Positions 21,458-32,171 of a DNA stretch of 64,000 nt are shown here, piece after piece. The stretch's first letter is position 1. Every line of letters starts with the position of its first letter. Made by a program: the position numbers and the translations under genes. Below the pieces are notes generated by a model. The model was not told where the DNA came from. It saw only the letters and a list, made by a program, of their open reading frames with translations, and made no database searches. This stretch comes from Amyloporia xantha (taxonomy: Eukaryota > Basidiomycota > Agaricomycetes > Polyporales > Adustoporiaceae). The stretch is taken from positions 744,001-808,000 of the forward strand of contig JAYKKR010000012.1 of NCBI GenBank assembly GCA_036971615.1, written 5' to 3'.

Positions 21458-23570
21458 ATGTCCTCTGCTCTCGTCTTAAGCTCAGCAGTCACTGCTGCTA
21501 TCTCGCTATACGCCTTGCTGAGAGTTGCAGGCTTCTTCTCGCAGTACTTTTCCCCCAAGCTTCACTATGCAGATTCTCCGGTGACCCTGACGGTGAAAGG
21601 TGCGCCTGGGTCGAAAGAAGTGCAAAGGGAGTCCTTGGCAACGTTCGTAAATACAAGATGTCCGAGTCTGTTCAAAGGATTCCGACCTCCATGGTGGCTC
21701 TTCAGGTCTGCCTCTATTTCACTTCAGACAACTTCTGCAATGTTAATATGACCTCGGATACAGCGGTCATCTGCAGACAGCTTATTCTGTTATTGGAGAT
21801 TTCTCCAAGGTTGACAAGGTGGAATATGAGAGGTGAGCAGAAACCCGCGAACTGAATACAAGCACCCCGGCGACGACTCGTGCGAATCTGATAAAGAACT
21901 CTATGATGACTATCTCATGAAGCTTCTCACAGCATACGTGACGCTCGAGAGGTCATCGATCATTTGTCTCTTCGCTATGGTGGTCAATATCGAGGTGTGC
22001 CATAAAATGAGACAGTCATCATCATAAAGGGCACGCGCTCTGACACTCGTCACTAATGTGGTGTAAATCTGATATGGACGAACGAATGCAGTAGATGGAT
22101 GGGCGCATGAACGTTGACATTGCGTCCAAATATCTTCGCCATCGATCATATTGAGCATCTATGTGGACGAGACATGCAACTGACTGATATCCCAGAACCC
22201 TGCTTCGTACCCTAGACGGTGGAACGTTGTGAGTCAGCCCGTGTTGAAAGTCACAGACACACTTCTGATGCGCCGATTAGAGGTTTGGACTTTACCCCGC
22301 CGGAAAGTGTCCGAAGACTCCCAGATGACACGCCTATAGTCGTTGTCCTCCATGGTTTGACAGGCGGTATGACAACATGATCAACAGGAGCGCTGTATGT
22401 TCACAAAATCTTGTATTAGGTTCACATGAGGCATATGTCCGCGCTGTCGTAGCACCGGTCTGCACTCCGGTGGATGAAGGTGGCTTGGGATATCGTGTGG
22501 TGGTAGTCAATTTTCGTGGATGTGCGTTGATTCACCGGAGATATCTCCAGAATGTACTTACGAGTCACCACTCCAGGCGCTGGGATCCCAATCACCAGTC
22601 CACAGCTCTACTCCGCGGGGAACACCCAGGATATCCGGGTGGCGATGTACTATATCAAGAAGAAATTCCCGCGGGCGCCCCTCCTAGGATTGGGATTCTC
22701 TCTAGGAGCAAACGTGATGACGCGATATCTTGCGGAGGAGGGGGAGGATAGCCGGATAGCAGCGGCCTGTGCCGTGGCTTGCGTAGGTTATGCAATCGGA
22801 TATGCTGCATACCACTCTGACTATCCTGTCATACTAATCTAGCCCTGGGATCTGCTGAAGAATAGCGAGGCGTAAGCGGTCTCTTTCAGCCTCCATGCAT
22901 TCTCACGAAGTCACTCATTGTCCATTTCCTCAGATTGGAAGGCGGGTGGTTCCATCGTACAGTCTATTCCAGCGCTCTCGGGTCCAATTTGCAAAACATG
23001 GTCCGCCGGCATGCTTCCTCCCTCAGCAAGTTCTCGGATACCGCAGTGGGCCAGGCTGTCGCGCCTTGTCTGGCAATGAAATCACCCACGATGGAGATGT
23101 TTGACAACACCTTCAACCGTTTCGGCGGCGGGCCTTCGCCTCCGTTCCCCTTCCCCAACGCACAGGCGTATTATGTCTGGGCTTCTAGTCACCACTGTCT
23201 GCCTCAAGTCCGCGTACCGTTCCTCGCCATCAACTCCGAGGACGACCCGATCGTGCAGGTGCTCCCCGTGGGTGCGGGCGGGAACACATACGTCGCGTTT
23301 GCAGTCACCAAGAAGGGTGGCCATCTCGGTTGGTTCCAGTCCGGTCAGGGTATGGGAAAGCTCACAAGGTGGTTCAGTCAACCGGTGATGGAATGGCTCC
23401 GGGCTGTCGGGGAAGACATGGAGGTCGGTGATAGGCCGGGGAAGCCGCTACACGAGGTGGACGGGTTCTTGAAAGAAGTAGGCCGGGATGACGTTGGATG
23501 TTTGGAGGTGGAGGTAGGTGGGCGCGTTATAGGAGTGGAGGGTGAAGGTGGTGTTTTACCTGGATTGTAA
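21458..23570 (+). CDS. Alpha/beta hydrolase B (YMR210w/EHT1-type)
   Basis: Paralogue of hydrolase A. First exons: 21458-21705, 21764-21832, 22196-22228, 22281-22366, then from 22420. The N-terminus has a membrane-anchor-like stretch (SAVTAAISLYALLRVAG) missing in A. Motifs in order: SPKLHY, GAPGSKE, WWLFR/GHLQTAYSVIGD, LLRTLDGGT, VVVLHGLTGG, GLGYRVVVVNFRGC, SPQLYSAGNTQDIRVAMYYI, the elbow GLGFSLGANVMTRYL, SEDDPIV and KKGGHLGWF. The Ser-Asp-His triad is complete. It probably esterifies or hydrolyses acyl chains at a membrane. The intron at 21833-22195 is 363 nt, against about 53 nt at the same site in A, so something may have inserted there. The stop is at 23568-23570. Confidence 0.88.
21833..22195 (+). 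other. Expanded intron of hydrolase B
   Basis: GTGAGC...CCCAG, 363 nt. The paralogue has about 53 nt at the identical position (between the codons of EY(E/D)R and TLLRT). No coding potential was seen inside. Confidence 0.65.
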
Positions 23571-23941
23571 ATTATCATCATAGAACTTAGAGTGGATTGC
23601 TTTGCATCGAGCTTCTTGTGGCGGGTGGTCGTTTGGAAATATTCGTCAATATTAATGGCCCGGTTTAAGCACTAAGCGCTCACCATCCTACTCCCGCTTG
23701 TTGCCCGCTTGTCAGGCGTGATCCTCTCCGAGAGCCTTGTAAGATGATGGGGAGTGGGTCGATGCCTGCTTCATCTGAACACATATATCACCTTACTGAA
23801 TTTCTGTGACCAATGACACCCATACTGGCCGGCCAAGCTTGTTAGGAGACATGACTCGGTCCTAGGCACAGACTCCCAGCTCCGCGCCGACGTCGCAGTC
23901 AGAGTCAACTATACTGGAACTCAACCACCGCCATCGCAGAT
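23571..23941. other. Intergenic region
   Basis: 3' flank of hydrolase B and promoter of the acetyltransferase. Nothing else recognised. Confidence 0.5.
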
Positions 23942-25434
23942 ATGTCAGCGTACGGTGCGATCCGTAGACCAAACCATTCAGGTCCTCTCCCATCTACTGT
24001 CTGGCAGTTGAACGCGAAACGGGACTCAGCCTCCGATGTCGCGATCGGCAGTCTAACCATCCATCATCTCACCCTGTCCAGTGCCCGCACATTGCGCGGA
24101 TTACTTGAATACCTGCACGCGGTGTTCGCAGATGAACTCGAGCGCGGGTTGACATATCCGCAGGAAATTTTGCCTGGCGAGTCATACACTCTGGATATGT
24201 TCGAGGCATACTACTTCTCCGGAGACGTGCTGGTAGCGGTACTGGGTGACTCGGAGGGACCGTCCCCTAAAGCAGATCATGATGGGAAGGAAATTCCCAA
24301 TGGGATCGATGCGGCACGTAACGGGCGGAGATGGGAAGACTGCATCGCAGGGTGCTACTATGTGGGTATCTGTCTTGCTTTCGAGATCAGAGCTCAACTG
24401 CCAATGTGGTGTTCTGCCAACATTGCTGTGCGGCTGAGACTTGTTTGCTGAATTTCTGACGTGATCTCTCATGCTTAGGTGAAACCTAACTATCCTGGTC
24501 GCTCGTCGCATGTGAGTCTCATCCATATTGATGGTATATTCAATGGAATATCACGCATGAGGCTCCCGAATCAACTTCGCAAATGATCTCGGTACTCGCG
24601 TGGAGTTTCCTGTTCAGTGTTCACAGATTTTCTACCTGCCTAAGTCCTCCCAGGTCACAAGTAAATATACCTGCTGGCCACACGATCAGTCCTGATGGAA
24701 TCAAGTGAATAGATCGAAATCCATACGGCGATCCGACAGCTTAATTGACTACAACGCCGCCGGAGAACCGATTGATCCTGGGATTGCCCACCATCGTGCT
24801 GCAAGGTGTCCGTGGGTGAAGCTTGTCTTCGCTTCCCAGCTACGATGCTCATCAATACTCGGGCGTATCACAAGCGAGCCCGCGTTTGGCCCGCATTGAT
24901 GGCCAGAAATCACCATCATGGCATCATTCTCGATTTAACTTTTTTCCATTTTGCATTGCGGTCGGCCGAATATCGACTGACCTTCATCGCAGATATGCAA
25001 CGCAGGCTTCCTTGTGCCAGCTTCCAAGAGGGGGAAGGGATCGGCTCGGTTCTCGCCCGATCATACCTCCACTACGCGCCACGCCTCGGCTACGAAGCGA
25101 GTGTGTTCAACCTCGTCTACGTCAACAACGTCGCCAGTGTCCGGTGAGTGCTGCTGTCATTCGGTATTCTGACGGCTGTTCAACTTCCCGCAACCATCTC
25201 TGCGGCGTTGATTACCGTACCTTACAACTTCTATTTTCTGACGCGTTCTGTCATGTTTTTTCCCACTCTTCATCCGCCGGCACTTACCTCTGATCAATTT
25301 GGAACAGCCTCTGGGAATCGCTGAACTTCACGAAGGCAGGGCTGATACCGCGTGCGGGACGGCTCAAGAAGGCAGACGGCAGCCAAGGGGAGGAGTTTGT
25401 CGATGCATGGGTCTTCTATCGCCGATTTGACTAG
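23942..25434 (+). CDS. GNAT-family N-acetyltransferase (Mpr1/ppr1-like)
   Basis: Four exons: 23942 to about 24362, 24479-24511, 24993-25143 and 25308-25434. Joined, the C-terminal half reads CYYVKPNYPGRSSH-ICNAGFLV, then the acetyl-CoA P-loop region PASKRGKGIGSVLARSYL, then GYEASVFNLVYVNN and RLWESLNFTKAGLIPRAGRL, ending FYRRFD. These are the motif A and B blocks of the GNAT fold. They closely follow the fungal group that includes yeast Mpr1 (azetidine-2-carboxylate/proline-analogue acetylation) and fission-yeast ppr1. The substrate here is not known. Intron 2 (24512-24992) is 481 nt, much longer than the 50-160 nt of the rest. Confidence 0.85.
24512..24992 (+). other. Unusually long intron (481 nt) in the acetyltransferase gene
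   Basis: GTGAGT donor and TCGCAG acceptor. The flanking codons RSSH and ICNAGF are contiguous in the family, so no exon is expected inside. Confidence 0.65.
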
Positions 25435-28400
25435 GGTCTGTAAGATGCCGGTATTTTCGGGCGCTGCGTCTCGATGAAACTCATGGTGCAGGTTCTCTGT
25501 CTCGTACCCTCTTCTCGAAACGACAACATCAGCTTGTCTCTATACATGATATTTTCCTTCGCTCCGTTCGAAGTGTGCTCGTGCTGAGATCATAGGCTCA
25601 TAATACCGTCAAACCCCCAAAGTAGACTGTCTTCCTGGGGACGTGATGTCCAAGCTTTTCCGGCTACACGAGGATCAACATCGCGACTTGACCGCAGAAA
25701 CATCAGCCGACGAAGAGCTGTAGGCTTCAAGCATCGAGATCGAATGTCCACTTCCACGCATCTGCGCGCCGCTAGATGTCCGGACGTCATCCCAGCCGAG
25801 GACGGGCGTGTGGCTGCCAAATCCCATCAAGAGTGAGTAGTCGATGATCATGACAGTTTCCGTTGAATGTTAATTCTGATGATCACAGTGCCGTCGTGGA
25901 ACTTGCGCATCATTGTCAGACATAATTGGCCGGACATGAGGAGAGGGAGTATAACGGTATGATGCGGCGAGAAACTGACGTGTGCCCGTTCGAAATCGTG
26001 AAAGAGTGAGCAGTTTGATTCCGAGACATTCCATGACAACATGCCAGGAAGGCGAGACTGCGCCTGCCGAGCGTCAGGATATTGAATGGAGAACGACAGC
26101 GATGGTAGCCGAGTGGTGGCGGTCCTCAAGACATCACGACGTGAGTAGCCTTTCCGTTGAACAGACATTGACATCTATTGCAAATAGAGGGTACGCCATG
26201 GAAGCTTGAAGCATAATCATTCTGATACATGCGTGCTATTCCAAGATTAGGATACCACAATACCAATCAGTATCTTCGCTCGTGCCCAAGGAGCATGGTC
26301 CATCGCATCACCAGTATTCAAAGTATTCAACCAGATGGACACGACGAGACCATGTGACGCCCAGTCAATTCGTGGCTTATGAGAATGCAGCGGCCATACC
26401 TCATCACACCCGACTCGCTCAACGTGCCATGCATGCAGCGGCGTTACGAGTATGACGCAGGGCAGCAATGACGTACGCGAAAAGCGCTGCAGCACCAACC
26501 CCATGCCCTCGCAGTCAGGAGCGGTCATGTGTGCGGTGAAGGAATGGCAGTGAACGGGCATCGCAGTCGACGATGGCGCCGTATGGTCTCATGATGGTCG
26601 ACATCGAGCATCAGTAGGGTTGGGCAGCGAGGTCTACGACACGCCGTCTCGGCCAAGAACCGCCTGCGGCGCCACTGCGGGTTGTAGCATGTAAAGCTCG
26701 CATCGGATTCAATACAGCGGCTTGCGTGAACGTTCCGGGCCAATATAACAGTGAGAACAACACGGCCGCATGTCGTAGCACGCCTCCTCTGGATTGCTCT
26801 AGCAGATGAACGTGAGAGCACCCTCGAAGACTACCCCACAGATTCCGCGTACAGCACTCGGTTTACGATGTCAAAATCCATCGCCATGATTGACTCGGAT
26901 CCGGGGCACGTTGGGAACCAGTAAAAAGGCTATCCCACGCGCTTCCCTCGTGAGCGTGCTTCGATGCTGCGGGACGTAAACAGCAAGGCAGTTCGGAGGT
27001 TTCGGGCGCAGTAGCGAGTCTGGAACGCGGGCATAGCTCTACTTCTCAATGGCGGCGAAAGCTGCAGGCATATTGAATTGGCTCGACAGCACCGCGCTGG
27101 GCATGCAAGCGTCCGCACGTTGATCATTGCCGCGATCGCGCCTCGAGTCCTCGACTACATCGCTGCACAGTGCGCAACGAATCAAATGACCGGCGCACCA
27201 ATCCGCGATTCAGCATCGATCCGCACCGAGTCTTCTCCCTCGTTACTTCTATGACCAATATGATGGGGTCAGTGTGGGCACGGATTTGATGGTGAGGAGA
27301 GGCTAATTCATTCTCACCTCGTGCGCACCAACTCGCGTTCTCGTCGTGGCGTCGCAAACGTAAGTATAGCAAACCGCATCTTGCGGTTGACGGATGCTGT
27401 ATAGATCCAAGCGAATAGCAGTAGTATCAGCGCCATCTCACTGAACCCGGGTAGGAAAGTCTGTACACACCGATATTCGGGGACAAGCTACAACGTGTCA
27501 TCGCGGCTGTACGCCAGTGTCAAATTCGACCCTCAGTGAAGCGACCATCATTCGACGGTAGCAGACATCCTGGCGGTCCGTATGTACAATACGGATGCAG
27601 TATTGTTACGAGGGATGCAACGAGGCAGAGCTATATCTGCAATCCTAGTAACGCGTCGTTGTCTCTGTGAGAGGCCTTTACGGCACCCACCATATGGTGG
27701 AATCACCCGCACGGCCATGGCGCTCGCGGCGGCGATAATGCGTCAATCAAATGTCTGTCTGCGGTCTATGATAGGTCTGACTGGAAAGGACATAGACGCC
27801 ACATCCGGACAATAGCACAAACGGACAGCCCAGACGGAAATGAACCATTCGAAGTCGTCAGGCGTCTTGTGTTGCGTTCCTTGTTCCCAGCCATACCAAT
27901 TTGGCTTCAGATGCTGGCGTCTACCGTGAAGCCAAACTGTCTATCAAGTCTGTTGTCTTGTTCGTCTGCTGACGAGGGACAAGGGGTGCCCAGACGACGA
28001 CCCATTAGGCTACACTCTCCTGCTGCTTGGGACGTTTCCGTCACGAACTTGAAGGGGGCTGTGCAGTGCAGTATGCAGACGATCGCGCGATCAACAACGT
28101 GTAAATCCCAAATAGGCTATAGAGGAAGGATTTCACCATTTCGAGTCCGCGAGTACCTTGGAAAGGTGACAGAGAGCCTTGAGGCCCGTGCGTGCTGTAT
28201 GCAGTAAGACGCGGTCCCTAGCCTGGTGGCGAAGGATCAAAGTAGCCGTAAGATGGACTTTGACAGGTATACTTATCGCCATACCTGGAGAACTCGGTCC
28301 GACATGGGGATGATAATGAAATGTCATAGATACTGCCATCGATTCGCGACATCGACCTACGAGCGCATGCTCAGGCCGTATACTCTACAATAACTGTTGG

Positions 28401-31046
28401 AAATCGCGACGGATGAGAAATAAGCATCTTCGTCTGTAACACGAGAGTCGATCCGTAGCACGAGGTGCGAGTCAAAGAGACAGAAAGAGAATGATCTAGA
28501 CACCAGTGACATGAAGAACGTCGGAAACCGATCGCACTCAGGACGAAACACCATGTCGCACGCCTGAATGCGGGGTTCCAGTCGCACACATCCGACGTAA
28601 CCTCGGAGCAGCCCTGGACGTGTAAGTATACATACAACTGTCCCACGTACATGTCAATGCAATAATAGGCACAGGCGCGCATGCAATGGACCTACAGGGT
28701 CGCTGCAGGGCGCGTATCCGTCCACCACTGCCAACTCCCTGAGTACTGACCGGTGACCACGCGCGCGGCGCAATGCCAAACAAATCATGCCACTCGCGGT
28801 TTATGTACTGGCCGCCGCGGTCTCAGCTCGGGCTCCACAGCGAGGGCCCGTCGACGTCCCCCATCGACAGACGATGGAATAGATGGAAGACAGATACGTA
28901 CGATTCGAGGCTTGCGCATGCTCCAAGCGCGGTGAGACGCTGCTCCAAATGCGTACGTACGACTCACCCCACCGCAAGCTGTGCGATCCCAAAGCGGGGT
29001 GCCCGCCGCGCCCGCTGGTCAGTCGTTTAGATGATCGGCCCCCTCGCGGACCGGGCGGAGTCGCAGCCAGGGAGTTCAGTACACAGTATGCGGCAAGCCG
29101 GACCCACAAAGACGTCGACGCCGTCCTATCCGTCCTGGAAGATCCACTGCCAGCGATGCATCATCAGACTCGAGCGCCTTCCGATAGAACACACGTGGCC
29201 GTCCTGTGAGATGGCGAGCGTACCTACCGTGGAAGACTGGAAGTCCCAAATGCGCGACGGCGTGCAGAGGCCTTTCTGAAATTCTGATACTGACAAACGC
29301 GATGGGGACCCGGGCAGTCCCAAGTCGTCCCACTAGGTCGTCAAGCCCGAGCCCGAAGGCGGAAGCGTGCTGCTATCCGACCGGAGGCGGGTCCCCCTGA
29401 GGAGACGCGCGAAGGCAGTTCTGCCTATCCTGCGCTGCCGCCCTGACCGTTGACGAACTTCGAAGGGCAGGGCGGCGCTTAGGTATATGCCTCTGCCGCT
29501 GGCGAACCTTGACGGATAGGTGCCACGGCGTGACGGAAGAAGTGATAGGATAGAGCAGCTCGTGTGGTCAGATGAATATTGTTTCCGAGAGCTAGAGCTT
29601 ATTGCGGGACAGCCTTGAAACGGACGCCTTGGACGGCTAAGTAGTAAGATGGCGGCGTCGGCCACTAACTAGGCGCAATCCAGAACACTACGGGGCCTGA
29701 CGTACGCGGTACTGCGGCGGTAGTAAATTTACTTGTCGACTTGCATCGTTAACGGTTCCTGGTTCAGACGTACGTTGACGGGTTGATCATAGAAATTTAA
29801 ACAGGACGTCGGCTGGAAAAATAAGAGGCGCCGCCCTGATGCATTTGCCAATTGGCAGCTGGGCACTCGAGTCACGTACTTCACATCGCAATGTAGATGG
29901 AATGATCATTCAAAGACACAGAGACACCATGAAACACAAATATACTGTACCACAGCGCCACGACCATAGCACGACGTCGATGGACCACCAGCTCGAAGTA
30001 TGCATACGTGTGGCCGTGGAATGGAATGCCATCTAATGGCAAGATCCGCATGCAGAGGCCTGAGCCTACAGCCAAAGGCCCAAGGATCCCCGTCCTCTCA
30101 AACCCAATATCCGCCTCCAAAAATCAATCGAAGCCGCGGCGACCACCCATGGAAGTTCGAACACCCTCACGTCTGATCATGACGGGCGCCGCCTCATGCC
30201 AGGATGACTCTTGAGTGGTCGTCTGAGGGCGCCCGAGGGTGTCTGAATCCTAATACTGATCCTGAATTATAATGCGCTCAGTATCAATTCGCGCTTCGAA
30301 CTATAGCTAGAAGCAGGCGTGGTGGCGCAACCGCGTATGAGCGTCGGGCGGTCGGGCGGTCAGAACGTTCGTCGATATCGCCGTCGTCAAGGCCCTCTTA
30401 TACTCGTTGATCGACACCGCGAAGCATCAGCCGCTGCCAGACGCGATCGTGGCGTAGTACGCGCGATCAGTCGCTGGAGTTCACAGAAGTAAAAGAGTCG
30501 ATATTCACCTAGCGCAAGCACTACCCAGATATGTATCAGTCCAAATTTGTTTTCACACATCACACCAGAAGAAAGATATTATCAGATGTTTAAGCAGATT
30601 TTATTTTTGTGCTTCTGTAATTTAGCCTGGGCATGGTCTTTATATGCCTGTACATGACTATAGATATGTATGTATTATTATACAACATGCAGGAGGACGG
30701 GATGCAATGGGATGTGAGGCCGAAGCAATGCAGGAGAAGGCAGGGAATATGCAGCATGAGAAAGAAAAAAGGATCAAACAGATAACTACCAATGTGCCCT
30801 AATCCCCATGGGCGGCCGCGGCAGGTGCGGCGACGGCGCCCGACAGACGAAGTAAGTAATGCAGTGGGATAGAGGGTATATATAAATTGTCCTGGGCAGG
30901 CCGGGTAACGAGCGGCGGGCGCGCGGCGAGATAATACGGTCGCCAAGATGTAAGCAATACGAGAGAAAGAAAATGCAACAAGCAGGGACAGGCAGGCAAG
31001 CAGTAACAGCAGCAGCAACCAACTGGAGACGGCGAGAGAGGAAGCA
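25435..31046. other. 5.6-kb gene desert
   Basis: No gene I can support. Frames of up to about 112 codons lack recognisable domains, and codon use looks random on both strands. A cysteine-rich patch around 28900-29020 loosely resembles a Zn2Cys6 cluster split over two frames. The last 450 bp are 3' flank of the cyclin gene on the minus strand. Confidence 0.55.
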
Positions 31047-32171
31047 CTACCATATGCACGGCGACGCGCGCGCGAAGAGGTCGCCAGCACACTTGCTCGT
31101 CTTCTTCATCGCGGAAGGGGCTGAGCGGCCGTAAGCCGCCGCAGAGGGCTTGTGCGAGAGCGGTGGCGGGACGACGGCAGCGGTCTCGATCGCGCTCGGG
31201 GTGCCCATCGTGCTTGACGACATGACGCGGATGTTGTGATCCACGAATCCGGGCGGCGTCGATGGCGGCGTTGAGGATGCGGGCGACGTAGAAGTCGAGA
31301 AGGAGGCCTCGGGCGTGTCGGGCGTATCTGGCGTGCGCGGTGGGGAGGGGTAGATCGATGCGGGATGGTTGGTGATGGGAGGCGGAATGGGCTTGGGCGG
31401 CGAGGTCGACTGCTGAGGGGCACCTGTGAAGGATGGCGCCGACATCGTACCGCTCGAAGTGTACGGCGTCGTCGACGGCACTGGGGTGGGCGCTGGCGAG
31501 GGTAGGACATAGTTGGGATATGGGCCCAGGCCCTTGAAATCCCGCCGCACCTTCATTTCGAACTCCTTCAGCGCGCTCGGCTCGATATTGAGCTGCCACT
31601 CCAAATAGCTGCACATCTCGCGCTCCATCTGATTGATCTCCCGGAGGGCAAACATGCCCTGGCCGACGATGGACCACGACTTGTTGGAGTAGGTGTCGTC
31701 GCAGATCACTTTCGATGCTATCATGAAGGCAGAAATAAAGAGGCGATGCCCCGACGACCCTCGCGCAGCAGGGAACCGGGCTTTTAGTCGCTGCAGGAGG
31801 TAGAGTGCGGCGAACGTTACCGAACTGTGCAGCCGCGTACGGTGTAAGGCGTACGCGATGAACATGGCAAGCGGCGGCGACGGTGTGGGAGGGTGCGCCG
31901 TCGAGAGTGGCGGGAGGTCGGGGCATGCGAAGAGGTGGGTGACGAAGCGGGCACACAGCTTGGCGGTCTCTTCGTGTCCGTAGTAGGGATCAGGCTAGAG
32001 GGTGGGTGGACAGGGCGTTAGTCGAGCGGCACACGGGCGGCGATACGTCACAAGGTTGCTTACCAGGCTGTGATGGGTGGGGGCGGCCGCTCTTGACGAG
32101 CTCGCGATCTTGTTCGCCCTACGAAAGGGCGAGGGATGGCGGGCGACGGCTGGGCCTGATACTGCTGCCAT
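31047..32171 (-). CDS. G1/S-type cyclin (Pcl/Pas1-like)
   Basis: Two exons: 32171-32064 and 31994-31047, with a 69-nt intron (GTAAGC...CTCTAG). The longer upstream frame starts at a TTG, so the ATG at 32171 (MAAVSGPAV) is chosen. The cyclin box runs from ETAKLCARFVTHLF through LHSSVTFAALYLLQRLK, HRLFISAFMIASKVICDD, NKSWSIVGQGMFALREINQM and EREMCSYLEWQLNI. The phrase KSW..VG.G.F.L.EIN.ME is typical of fungal Pcl1/2-type cyclins that partner Pho85-like kinases. A long Pro/Ser/Thr-rich C-terminal tail follows (PEST-like, fitting rapid turnover). An upstream TATATC-type motif lies near 32280 on the minus strand. The extreme C-terminus could change if a GTGCATATGG-type donor is used. Confidence 0.87.

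Noticed and set aside
30799..31956. 385-codon minus-strand frame rich in Pro, Arg, His and Cys
   Set aside because: Frame-shifted shadow of the cyclin gene; the cyclin box is in the other minus-strand frame.
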